Positions 1-7,813 of a DNA stretch of 64,000 nucleotides are shown in pieces. The notes beneath the pieces are model-generated. The model was not told the origin of the DNA, searched no databases, and saw nothing but the letters and a program-made list of their open reading frames with translations. The first letter of the stretch is position 1, and every line of letters starts with the position of its first letter. Origin of the DNA: Bradyrhizobium erythrophlei (GTDB lineage Bacteria; Pseudomonadota; Alphaproteobacteria; Rhizobiales; Xanthobacteraceae). Position numbers and translations under genes: made by a program. The DNA lies in contig NZ_LT670818.1 of NCBI RefSeq assembly GCF_900129505.1, forward strand, positions 2,852,001 to 2,916,000. Direction: 5' to 3'.

Positions 1-8
1 GAACGCCT

Positions 9-320
9 TTACTGAATTTTCGCCGTGGTGGTATCGCTGGCGCCCTTGTTGTCGACCCAGCTGATCTTCAGGTCGTCGCCCTTCTTGCCGCCCTTGAAAC
101 TGAACTTGAGGTAGGGGTCCTTGGAGACCGCCGGTCCCCAGTTGGCGAGAAACACGTTCTTGCCGTCATATTCGAAGGTCAGCTGCTGGATGAAGCGCGG
201 CGGAATCAGATCGCCCTTGGCGTCCTTGACATAGCCGGAATCCATCGGGTGCTGGATCAGCGCCTGGACTTCGGTGGTCTCTCCGCTCGAGGTCGCGCGC
301 ACGCGAATGGTCGATGCCAT
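9..320 (-). CDS. soxZ: SoxZ, thiosulfate-oxidation carrier subunit
   Basis: The 103-residue product has no signal peptide and the all-beta composition of SoxZ. SoxZ pairs with SoxY; the heterodimer carries sulfur intermediates on the SoxY C-terminal cysteine in the periplasm and is exported with SoxY through its Tat signal. Recognisable SoxZ stretches are RVRA near the start, HPMDSG around residue 24 and the FIQQLTFEYDGK segment in the middle. A GAAGGAG ribosome-binding site lies 6 bases before the ATG. It is last in the visible soxCDXYZ order; soxA and soxB would be expected just past the left edge. The gene is separated from soxY by a palindromic repeat rather than the usual tight spacing. 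Confidence 0.95.
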   Translation of the reverse strand: MASTIRVRATSSGETTEVQALIQHPMDSGYVKDAKGDLIPPRFIQQLTFEYDGKNVFLANWGPAVSKDPYLKFSFKGGKKGDDLKISWVDNKGASDTTTAKIQ

Positions 321-346
321 CGTAATTCTCCTTCAGTCATAATTTT

Positions 347-416
347 GCGCATGATCTTGTCGGAAAACCGGTGCCCACTTTGCACTTACGTGGCCCTCCG
401 GGTCCGGATCATGCGC
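347..416. repeat. palindromic intergenic repeat between soxY and soxZ
   Basis: The outer arms GCGCATGATC (347-356) and GATCATGCGC (407-416) are exact inverted repeats enclosing a segment with CGGAAAACCGG. This core is a common dispersed rhizobial intergenic repeat. It fills nearly the whole gap between soxY and soxZ and could fold in the mRNA. Confidence 0.75.
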
Positions 417-417
417 G

Positions 418-912
418 CTAGCCGCCGCAGCCTCCGACGGTGACTTTGACTTCCTTGCTGGTGCTGTAAAGCTTGCCACCGGCCTCGACGATCGCGATGA
501 CGTTGGTGGTCTTTGCCATTTTCAGGCGACTGGCGACGCTCGGCAGGGTGCCGGCCGGAATCTGGTAGGACGCCGCCAGCGCGTTGGGGTTTTCCGCGAC
601 CAGAATGGCGATCGAGGTGACGTCCGCAAGCGTCGAACTCACCGAGATCGGAACCACCGCGCCGTTCTCGGCGATCTCCGGCGCGTCCATCTTGACCTTG
701 TCCGACGCTTCGGCGGTCTTGCCGTAGAGCGCCTTGACGGCGTCCGCGTCGCTCTTCTGCCTGAAGGCGTCCTCCGGATATTTATCGTTGGCCGCGGCAA
801 AGGCCGGCACAAGGCTGAACGGAAGGTTGCCGAGGCCGATCAGCGCCACGGTTGTCGCGCCTTTCAGGATCAGGCGCCGCGTCGCCGGGAAGCCGTCGTG
901 AGTGGTCGTCAT
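418..912 (-). CDS. soxY: SoxY, sulfur-carrier protein
   Basis: SoxY is the periplasmic carrier to which thiosulfate sulfur is covalently bound during Sox oxidation. The 164-residue product has an N-terminal twin-arginine signal (TRRLILKGA, then a hydrophobic stretch and AFAA). It ends in the diagnostic GGCGG motif at residues 160-164, so Cys162 is the carrier cysteine. A GAGGAG ribosome-binding site precedes the ATG. It lies 27 bases after soxX and before soxZ, its partner, in one transcriptional direction. Confidence 0.96.
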   Translation of the reverse strand: MTTTHDGFPATRRLILKGATTVALIGLGNLPFSLVPAFAAANDKYPEDAFRQKSDADAVKALYGKTAEASDKVKMDAPEIAENGAVVPISVSSTLADVTSIAILVAENPNALAASYQIPAGTLPSVASRLKMAKTTNVIAIVEAGGKLYSTSKEVKVTVGGCGG

Positions 913-939
913 TCTATTCTCCTCAAAGGCGGCTCGCCG

Positions 940-1305
940 TCAGAGCGTCTGCAGGAAATCCACCACCGCGTTGATCTCCTGTTCGGTCAACATCCGGTTT
1001 CGTCCGAACGGAGGCATCACGGTCTGCGGGTTGCGCTTGGTTTCATCGGTGACGATCGCGACGAGGTCGTTGCGATCCGGATATTTGCTTTTGATATTCT
1101 TCAGTTCCGGCCCGATGGTGCCGGGAAGGTCGCCACCCTTGATGACGTGGCAGGTCAGGCAATTGCCCTTGCCGCGATCGAAGGCGAGTTTCTGGCCGTC
1201 GGAAGCCGCGGACTGCGCCAGCGCGGGGCCTGCCGAGGCCAGCACGCCGATCGTCAGCGCCAGCGCGGCAATCAGGACAGGCCTGGTCGAGGGATGGTTG
1301 ATCAC
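940..1305 (-). CDS. soxX: SoxX, monoheme c-type cytochrome of SoxAX
   Basis: SoxX with SoxA attaches thiosulfate to SoxY oxidatively in the periplasm. I chose a GTG start at 1305 because it has a GGAAA ribosome-binding site and gives a clean Sec signal (hydrophobic residues 10-28, cleavage near ALAQ). The 121-residue product has one heme site CLTCH at 49-53 and the SoxX-type MPPFG at 97-101, whose Met is the likely sixth heme ligand. An upstream in-frame ATG would add about 43 residues of unlikely arginine-rich sequence lying inside soxD. soxA is not in the window. Confidence 0.9.
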   Translation of the reverse strand: MINHPSTRPVLIAALALTIGVLASAGPALAQSAASDGQKLAFDRGKGNCLTCHVIKGGDLPGTIGPELKNIKSKYPDRNDLVAIVTDETKRNPQTVMPPFGRNRMLTEQEINAVVDFLQTL

Positions 1306-1322
1306 GGCGTTTCCAGCGGGTT

Positions 1323-1997
1323 CTATTTCGGTTGCATGGTGTCGAGCGGCCCGGTCGTGCGTGGCGTCAGGCCGTCGCCTTCGGCCGTCGAGCTGATCTT
1401 GACGCCGGCGGGGTCGACACATGCGTTCATGCACGGCCTGGAAATTGTATCAGGTCTTGGGTCGGTCCAGATGAAATTGTCGCGGTTGGGCATTTTGACT
1501 TTCGGCAAACTGTCGCGGTCGGCAACGAAGTCATTGGAAACGAGGTCGTTGAGGTTCAGAATATAGGCTGTCAAAGCATAAACGTCATCCGCAGACAATG
1601 TGTGCGGGGCGGGCATCGGCATGGCGCGGTTAATGTAATCGAACAATGTCGGCGCAAACGGCCAATAGCTGCCGACCGTGAGCTCCGGACGGTCGTTTTT
1701 GAGCGTCCCGGCGCCGCCCACGAGTTTGGGAAAGCGGCCTTCGCCCTCGCCGAAAGTTCCATGACAGGCGGCGCATTGGTCGGCAAATACCTCGGTGCCC
1801 CGCTCAACCCCGCCTTTTCCGGGCGGCAGGCCAGTGCCATCGTCGCCGCGCGCGTCGATATCCCAGCCGGCGATCTGCGCGGGCGTGGCGGTCTTGCCGT
1901 AGCCGAAATGCCCGGGCTCCGCCGCGCCTGCGAAGCTGCCGAAAGCAGCGATCACGCCAGCGCCGAGCAGCAGGGAAAGTTTACGCGAGCTGCACAT
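1323..1997 (-). CDS. soxD: SoxD, c-type cytochrome subunit of sulfur dehydrogenase (one heme)
   Basis: SoxD takes electrons from the molybdenum subunit SoxC in the periplasmic SoxCD complex. The 224-residue product starts at an ATG overlapping the 3' end of soxC by 17 bases and has a Sec signal (residues 7-25). It has a single heme site CAACH at 75-79. The C-terminal part has the SoxD-type KMPNRDNFI segment and then paired cysteines (CMNAC). Paracoccus SoxD is much longer and has two hemes; this one has only one heme domain. The order soxC-soxD, overlapping, supports the assignment over a generic cytochrome. Confidence 0.85.
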   Translation of the reverse strand: MCSSRKLSLLLGAGVIAAFGSFAGAAEPGHFGYGKTATPAQIAGWDIDARGDDGTGLPPGKGGVERGTEVFADQCAACHGTFGEGEGRFPKLVGGAGTLKNDRPELTVGSYWPFAPTLFDYINRAMPMPAPHTLSADDVYALTAYILNLNDLVSNDFVADRDSLPKVKMPNRDNFIWTDPRPDTISRPCMNACVDPAGVKISSTAEGDGLTPRTTGPLDTMQPK

Positions 1998-3288
1998 CGA
2001 ATACGCTCCCGTCCGGCTTGACCTGCCAGGTCTGGATCGAATTATTGTGATAGACCGAATTCGAGCCGCGTTGCTTGCGCAGCGCCGCGATCGTCGGTTG
2101 AACGTAGCCGGTTTCATCGATCACCCGCGATTCCAGCAGCGCCGGCTGGCCATCCCACTGCCACGCAAACGTGAATTTCGTCAGCGCTTTTGACAGCACC
2201 GGCTCATGCAGCCGCGCGCTCTGCCAGTTGACGCCGCCGTCAGTGGAGATGTCGACCCGCTTGACCTTGCCGTTGCCGGTCCACGCCAGTCCCCTGATTT
2301 CATAAAGACCCGGACCGGCCAGCGGCTTTTCCGGGCAGGGGAAGGTGATGACGGATTTGGCGTCGATCAGCCAGGTGAAGCCACGCGAGGTGCCGTCCGG
2401 CATCAGATCGGTGTATTTCGAGGTCTCTTCGCGGGAGAACCAGGGCTTGTCGCCGAGTTTGATGCGCCGCAGCCATTTGATGTTGACGTTGCCTTCCCAG
2501 CCCGGCACCACCAGTCGCAGCGGATAGCCTTGCTCCGGTCGCAGCGCCTCGCCGTTCTGCGCGTAGACCACGAGGCAGTCGTCCAGGCATTTGTCGAGCG
2601 GCAGGCTGCGGTTCATATGCGCGCCGTCGGCGCCCTCGACCAGCACCCATTTTGCCTCTTTCTTGATTCCGACCTCTTCCAGCAGCGTCGACAGCCGAAC
2701 GCCGGTCCATTCGGCGCAGGAGATCATGCCGTGATTGAACTGCAGCGAATTGACCTGCGCGGCGCGCCATTCCATGCCGCCATTGGCCGGGCATTCGATG
2801 AAGTGGATCCGCGTCACCTGCGGAAAACGTACGATGTCCTTCATGGTGAGGATCAGCGGACGATCGACCAGGCCGTGGATCATCAGCCGGTGCTGATCCG
2901 GATCGACGTCCGGCCGTCCGGCGTGATGGCGCTCGAAGAACAGGCCGTTCGGGGTGATGATGCCGTGCAGATCCTGCAGCGGCGAAAAGCTGACGGACGA
3001 TTCGGTGCCGGCGGTGAGCCACGGCACGTTGCGCCGGATCACGCCGGCCTCGAAGTCGGCGGGCCGGCCATAGGGCCGGTCCACCACGCCGGGGCCGAGC
3101 GATTGCGACCATGGCGGATCCGCCGGGGGAGACGCCGGCGCGGGTTCGGCGTTGCCTGATCTTACGCCCAGCGCGAGGCCGCCGGTCAGCGCGGCGCCCA
3201 AGCCCAGAACCGAACGCCGGCCAAGCCGCGGCGCGGTGCCGGCAGCGCTTGGTAGAACGGTCATGCTGCGCAGGAGGTCGGATCGCAC
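1981..3288 (-). CDS. soxC: SoxC, molybdopterin subunit of sulfur dehydrogenase
   Basis: SoxC belongs to the sulfite-oxidase family. With SoxD it oxidises the sulfane sulfur bound to SoxY, a six-electron step. I chose the GTG at 3288, preceded by AGGGGA at ideal spacing; ATGs at 3351, 3327 or 3264 are alternatives. The 435-residue product has a twin-arginine signal (GRRSVLGLG, arginines at 24-25). It has the sulfite-oxidase molybdenum-pterin region with FIECPANGG, whose Cys166 is the expected Mo ligand, and a C-terminal dimerisation domain (DISTDGGVNWQ). It is the first gene of the minus-strand sox run and diverges from soxR. Confidence 0.94.
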   Translation of the reverse strand: MRSDLLRSMTVLPSAAGTAPRLGRRSVLGLGAALTGGLALGVRSGNAEPAPASPPADPPWSQSLGPGVVDRPYGRPADFEAGVIRRNVPWLTAGTESSVSFSPLQDLHGIITPNGLFFERHHAGRPDVDPDQHRLMIHGLVDRPLILTMKDIVRFPQVTRIHFIECPANGGMEWRAAQVNSLQFNHGMISCAEWTGVRLSTLLEEVGIKKEAKWVLVEGADGAHMNRSLPLDKCLDDCLVVYAQNGEALRPEQGYPLRLVVPGWEGNVNIKWLRRIKLGDKPWFSREETSKYTDLMPDGTSRGFTWLIDAKSVITFPCPEKPLAGPGLYEIRGLAWTGNGKVKRVDISTDGGVNWQSARLHEPVLSKALTKFTFAWQWDGQPALLESRVIDETGYVQPTIAALRKQRGSNSVYHNNSIQTWQVKPDGSVFDVQLA

Positions 3289-3349
3289 GTTTTCTTCCCC
3301 TCGCGGCCTTGTTGCCGCGTCATTCATTCTTTTTTGCAGGGCTATCGAC

Positions 3350-3378
3350 ATTTGCTAATTTAGTCAATGCTAAATAAG
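3350..3378. promoter_or_regulatory. candidate SoxR operator and soxC promoter
   Basis: This AT-rich island sits in the GC-rich divergent soxC-soxR gap. It contains the near-palindrome CTAATTTAG (3355-3363) and a second GCTAAATAAG unit at 3369-3378. On the minus strand TTGACT (3367-3362) could be a -35 box for soxC with a weak TAGCCC -10. ArsR-family repressors usually bind such AT-rich repeats; binding is inferred. Confidence 0.45.
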
Positions 3379-3444
3379 AGCCGGCGCGGTAATGTGATGA
3401 AAATGGGCGCCGGCGCCGCGCAGGCCAATTCGGAAAAGCAAGCG

Positions 3445-3807
3445 ATGAGAGCAGTTGCGACAGCGACGAGGATGGCCGCCGAAACCGGCGCCGACGACGC
3501 GGCGGCATTGAAGAAACTGGCAAAACAGGCCGGCGAAGCCGCGCAGTTGCTGAAGCTGCTCGGCAACGAGAAGCGTCTGCTGGTACTTTGCTTTCTTGCC
3601 GCGCGCGGTGAGATGACGGTGGGCGAACTCGTCGGCGTGGCAAAACTCAGCCAGTCCGCGCTGTCGCAGCATCTGGCGCGCCTGCGCGCCGACGGGCTGG
3701 TGACGTTCCGCCGGACCTCGCAAACCCTGCACTACCGCATCGCCGACAAGCGGGCGCTCCGCATCATCCAGGTGCTCAAGGAAATCTACTGCGGAACCAT
3801 CAAGTGA
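3445..3807 (+). CDS. soxR: SoxR, ArsR-family sulfur-sensing repressor
   Basis: This is a winged-helix regulator of the ArsR group, expected to repress sox genes until reactive sulfur species form a disulfide or polysulfide bridge between two cysteines. I chose the ATG at 3445 (GGAAA ribosome-binding site), which gives 120 residues, the usual length; in-frame starts at 3367 and 3397 also exist. The DNA-recognition helix is in LSQSALSQHLARLRADGLV. Cysteines fall at 49 (LVLCFLA) and 116 (EIYCGT), about the spacing of the sensing pair in BigR and SqrR. It is divergent from soxC, and its stop overlaps the next gene's GTG start (GTGA). Confidence 0.88.
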   Translation: MRAVATATRMAAETGADDAAALKKLAKQAGEAAQLLKLLGNEKRLLVLCFLAARGEMTVGELVGVAKLSQSALSQHLARLRADGLVTFRRTSQTLHYRIADKRALRIIQVLKEIYCGTIK

Positions 3808-4805
3808 AGCGACTTCTTGTCGCAGCCCTGCTCGCCGTATGCGCAGGCTTTGCGGCTGACGCGCAGACCGTTTCGCCTTATCCGCCCCTGACGATTCCGC
3901 TGAAGATCGATCAGGTTCCGGGCAAGCCGGTCTGGTACTCGACCGGGAATCCCGGCATTCCCGGCAAGGACAATGAAGGCAATACCTCCAACGCTGGATT
4001 TGTCGTCACCTCCGACGGGGTCGTGGTGTTCGATGCGCTGGGCACGCCGAGCCTCGGCTGGGCGCTGCTGCAGGAAATCCGCAAAGTCACCGACAGGAAA
4101 CTCCGATACGTGGTCCTGAGCCATTATCACGCCGATCACATCTACGGGCTGCAGGCGTTCAGGGATCACAGCGACGCCACCATCGTGGCGCAGGAACGCT
4201 CGGGCGAATACCGGGACAATGAAGAGACCGCCGACGAGAAGGCGAACCAGCGCCTCGAACAGCGGCGCGGTGCATTGTTTCCGTGGGTCGATGCCAATAC
4301 CCGCGTGATCCCGCCGGACGTCACTATCAGCGAGCGCATGACGATTGCGCTCGGCGACCGGCGGCTGACGCTGCTCTATGCGGGGCCTGCGCATTCCTCC
4401 AGCGACATCATGATGATGGTCGAGCCGGACGGCGTGCTGTTCGCCGGCGATATCGTGCAGAACGCTCGCATCCCCTTCATGAACAGCGATGATGTCTCCA
4501 CCACGCAATGGCTCCGCGCGCTCGACGAGGTGGCAAAGCTCGACCCGAAATTCATCATTCCCGGCCATGGCCGGACGTCGACGGAAGCCAGGCAGGCGAT
4601 CGCCTTCACCCGCGACTACATCCAGTATCTGCGGAACAAGATGACCGCGGCGGTGCAGAACTGGACCGATTTCGATGTCGCCTATGAACATGCCGACTGG
4701 TCGAAATACCGGGATATGCCGGCGTTTGCGAGCAACAACCGCGGCAATGCCTACCGGATTTATCTGGAACTCGAGCAATCCCAGTTCAAAGCTGATAAAC
4801 CCTGA
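3804..4805 (+). CDS. exported MBL-fold metallo-hydrolase (SoxH-like)
   Basis: The 333-residue protein has a Sec signal (MKRLLVAALLAVCAGFAADA) and a metallo-beta-lactamase fold with the zinc motif HYHADH at 107-112, a later HSS histidine, FAGDIV and PGHG. Such enzymes sit beside sox or quinoprotein genes (SoxH-type), but their substrate is not settled. Its GTG start overlaps the soxR stop by 4 bases, so the two are translationally coupled. A role in thiol-sulfur hydrolysis is an inference from context. Confidence 0.8.
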   Translation: MKRLLVAALLAVCAGFAADAQTVSPYPPLTIPLKIDQVPGKPVWYSTGNPGIPGKDNEGNTSNAGFVVTSDGVVVFDALGTPSLGWALLQEIRKVTDRKLRYVVLSHYHADHIYGLQAFRDHSDATIVAQERSGEYRDNEETADEKANQRLEQRRGALFPWVDANTRVIPPDVTISERMTIALGDRRLTLLYAGPAHSSSDIMMMVEPDGVLFAGDIVQNARIPFMNSDDVSTTQWLRALDEVAKLDPKFIIPGHGRTSTEARQAIAFTRDYIQYLRNKMTAAVQNWTDFDVAYEHADWSKYRDMPAFASNNRGNAYRIYLELEQSQFKADKP

Positions 4806-4837
4806 CCGACAGACTTTTCGCATCAGGCGGGGCTGAT

Positions 4838-5521
4838 ATGGCTGACTATGTCGTGGAATTCGGCAAGGACGGCCGGCGGGTCGAACCCGACGGCCGTCTC
4901 GACGCGCCGGCCTTTCACCGCAACCATCAGGCGATCCGCGCGGTTTTATTGCGGTTCCTCGCCGATAAATCGGGCGACGTGGTCGAGGCCGGCAGCGGCA
5001 CCGGCCAGCATGTGGTCGATTTCGCCCGTCAGATGCCCGGCATGACCTGGTGGCCGAGCGATTACAACGAACAGCATCTCAAGAGCATCGCGGCGTGGCG
5101 CGCGTATGCGGAACTGCCGAACATCCGCCCGCCGCTGCGGATCGACCTGTCCGATCCGGCGTGGTGCCCCGAGATGCATGACGGCAGCGGACCGAAAAAC
5201 CTTGAGGCGGTGTTCTGCGCCAATGTGATTCACATCGCGCCGTGGCGGGTCGCGCAAGGCCTGTTCGCCGGCGCCGGGCGCTATCTGCCCGCGGACGGGC
5301 GGCTGTTCCTGTATGGGCCGTTCAAGCGCGACGGCAAGCACACCGCCATCAGCAATGCGGTGTTCGACACCAGTCTGCGCGAGGGCAACCCCGAATGGGG
5401 CGTGCGCGATGTCGAGGCGCTGGAGAAGCTGGCTGCTGGCGCCGGCCTCGCGCTTGTCGAAATCGCCGAGATGCCCGCCAACAATCTGATTCTGGTGTTC
5501 GAGCGCAAGCCTGCCGACTGA
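4838..5521 (+). CDS. DUF938 SAM-dependent methyltransferase
   Basis: The 227-residue cytosolic protein has a class I methyltransferase core: VVEAGSGTGQH (motif I, about residues 49-59), WWPSDYNEQHLKS for the second strand, and the DUF938 hallmark ANVIHIAPW followed by YGPFKRDGKHTAISN. The family resembles methyltransferase-like 26, whose substrate is unknown. It lies 32 bases downstream of the metallo-hydrolase and may be co-transcribed, but nothing ties it to sulfur oxidation. It converges on the peptidase gene that follows. Confidence 0.85.
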   Translation: MADYVVEFGKDGRRVEPDGRLDAPAFHRNHQAIRAVLLRFLADKSGDVVEAGSGTGQHVVDFARQMPGMTWWPSDYNEQHLKSIAAWRAYAELPNIRPPLRIDLSDPAWCPEMHDGSGPKNLEAVFCANVIHIAPWRVAQGLFAGAGRYLPADGRLFLYGPFKRDGKHTAISNAVFDTSLREGNPEWGVRDVEALEKLAAGAGLALVEIAEMPANNLILVFERKPAD

Positions 5522-5529
5522 GCTGCGGG

Positions 5530-7602
5530 TTACGCTGCCCGGTCCGGCCAGCCAATCTTGTTCCTCAGGAACGTATAGCCGAGCGCGGTGAAAGCGGCCC
5601 GCTCCTTGTTGTCCTTGCCATAGCCGTGACCGCCGGCCGCGGGCTCGTAAAAATAGGCTTCATATCCCATCGCCTGCAGCTTGGCTGCCATCTTGCGGGC
5701 GTGGCCGGGATGGACGCGGTCGTCCCGCCGTGTGGTGGCGATCAGGATCGGCGGATATTTCTGACCGGGTCTTGCGGTGTGGTAGGCAGAATAGGTTTGC
5801 AGCCAGGCCCACTCTTCCGGTTTGTCTGGATCGCCGTATTCGGCGATCCAGCTTGCGCCTGCGAGAAGCTTCGTATAGCGGCGCATGTCGATCAGCGGAA
5901 TCGTGCAGAACAGCGCGCCGAAGCGTTCGGGATAGCGCGTCAGCATGTTGGAGATCAGGATGCCGCCGTTCGATCCGCCCTCCGCGGCGATCCGGTCCGG
6001 CCGCGTCACGCCACGCCACACGAGGTCGGCGGCGACCGCGGCAAAATCGTCATGCGCAAGCCGCTTCCCGGCAAAGCGGCCGGCGTCATGCCAGCGCGTG
6101 CCGTACTCGCCGCCGCCTCGGATATTGGCCTGGACGCAGGTGCCACCGCGCTCCAGCCACAGCTTGCCGAGCGCTGAATTATAGTAAGGGCGCACCGCAA
6201 GACCGAAGCCGCCGTAAGCGTTCATATAGACTGGCGCATACCCGGTTTCCGCAGCAGGTCCGGTTTGCACATACGGAATGCGTTCGCCGTCGATCGAAAT
6301 GGCCTCGTGCTGGGTGATCACGAGGCCGTCCGAGGCGAACGTCCGCGGTGCCTGTTTCAGCAGCGTTGGGCTTTCGAAGCCCTCGATCAGCATCAATGAG
6401 GACGGCGTCAGCGGATCCTGGATGTTGGCAAGCAGGTCGCCATTGCTTTCGGATTCGTAGGTGTCGAGCCGCCAGACGTCGACGACGCCGATCTCGGGCA
6501 GTCCGGGCAGCGTGGTGCGGGCCCAGCCACTTGTTGATGGTGTCAGGACCTCGAATAGCGGCCGCAATTCGTCAAGAACCGACAATACCAATCTGCCGGC
6601 ACTCCAGAAGAAACCCTGCAGCGCGCGCCGCGGTCCCGGTTCGAAAACAATACTGAAATTGCGATCACCCTTGATAAAGGCCGAAAGCGAAATGCCGAGG
6701 ACGAGGTCGGGCGCGAAGCTCCGGCCGCCGATTGTCCACTCCGTTCTTAATTTGACGGCGAGCCAGTCGCGATGGGCCTCCAGCCAGATGTCGGACGGAA
6801 GATCGAGTTTTGTTTGGGCCCCGGTTTCGTCGCCAAGCCAGATGTGATGATTGAAGAAGTCGAGCCGCTCGACGAACCATACTCTTGGAACTGCGCCGGT
6901 CCTGTCGATGTCCGAGTATACCGCCATGTTGTTGGCGGCCGTCTCGAAAACCACCGGCGCCATATTCGCGTCCATGCCGCGCCGCCACAGACGCACGGTT
7001 CTGGCGTAACCGGACGTCGTCGCCAATCCCTCGCCAAATGCGCTTGAAAGCAACAGCGTGTCGGCATCGATCCAGTTGGCGCCGCTTTTGGCTTCCGGCA
7101 ATGCGAAACCACCGGCGACGAACGTCTTGGTCTCGATGTCGAACTCGCGTAACGTGACGGCGTCGCTGCCGCCGCGCGAAAGAGCCAGGATCCCGCGCGG
7201 ATCGGCTCCTCCCGGCAGCGTCTGGACCCAGCTCAAAATCCAGTCCTGGCCCTCTTCAAGGGCGAGCTTGTCCACATCCAGCAGGATCTCCCATTCCGGG
7301 TTCGGCCGCCGAAATTCCTCAAGGGTCGTTCGTCGCCAGAGGCCACGCGGATTTTTCGCGTCCTTCCAGATGTTGTAGAGGAAGCCGCCGCGCCGCGTGA
7401 CGTAAGGGATGTTGTCCGGCCGGTCATAGATCGCCGCCAGCGTGTCGCGATCGGTAATGAATCCGGCGCCGCCGAATTTTTGCAGCGTCAGCCTGTTTTG
7501 CTGCTCGACAAAATCAAGCGCGCGGTCGCCCTCTATTTCCTCCAGCCACAGATACGGATCGTCATCGGGGGCGGCAGTCGTAGGCCTGTCGTCGATCGGC
7601 AT
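5530..7602 (-). CDS. prolyl oligopeptidase family serine peptidase (S9A)
   Basis: The product, about 690 residues from the ATG at 7602 (an upstream TTG at 7665 is less likely), matches the S9A layout: an N-terminal seven-bladed propeller and a C-terminal alpha/beta hydrolase. The catalytic serine is in EGGSNGG, the aspartate in TTRRDDRVHPGHA and the histidine in AGGHGYG. The oxyanion-side stretch NAYGGFG is also present. No signal peptide is visible, so it probably acts on peptides in the cytosol. It is transcribed alone, divergent from the next MFS gene. Confidence 0.9.
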   Translation of the reverse strand: MPIDDRPTTAAPDDDPYLWLEEIEGDRALDFVEQQNRLTLQKFGGAGFITDRDTLAAIYDRPDNIPYVTRRGGFLYNIWKDAKNPRGLWRRTTLEEFRRPNPEWEILLDVDKLALEEGQDWILSWVQTLPGGADPRGILALSRGGSDAVTLREFDIETKTFVAGGFALPEAKSGANWIDADTLLLSSAFGEGLATTSGYARTVRLWRRGMDANMAPVVFETAANNMAVYSDIDRTGAVPRVWFVERLDFFNHHIWLGDETGAQTKLDLPSDIWLEAHRDWLAVKLRTEWTIGGRSFAPDLVLGISLSAFIKGDRNFSIVFEPGPRRALQGFFWSAGRLVLSVLDELRPLFEVLTPSTSGWARTTLPGLPEIGVVDVWRLDTYESESNGDLLANIQDPLTPSSLMLIEGFESPTLLKQAPRTFASDGLVITQHEAISIDGERIPYVQTGPAAETGYAPVYMNAYGGFGLAVRPYYNSALGKLWLERGGTCVQANIRGGGEYGTRWHDAGRFAGKRLAHDDFAAVAADLVWRGVTRPDRIAAEGGSNGGILISNMLTRYPERFGALFCTIPLIDMRRYTKLLAGASWIAEYGDPDKPEEWAWLQTYSAYHTARPGQKYPPILIATTRRDDRVHPGHARKMAAKLQAMGYEAYFYEPAAGGHGYGKDNKERAAFTALGYTFLRNKIGWPDRAA

Positions 7603-7813
7603 GGTTTTAAACCCCACGGCTGCCGTTCCATCGTCAGGAAAACCGCATGAAAGGCAGGCTTTCAATTTACGCGGCTGCCTCGGCCCTGTCCAATGTGCCG
7701 TGTTCGCATGGCCCGCGCCCGTTTGCGTCGGTTGATCGGGCGAAATCCCCGCTCCATAGTGCCGCGAATCGTGGGGCCAGGCTCAACCGGCCGCATTCGG
7801 GCGGAAACCTGAG

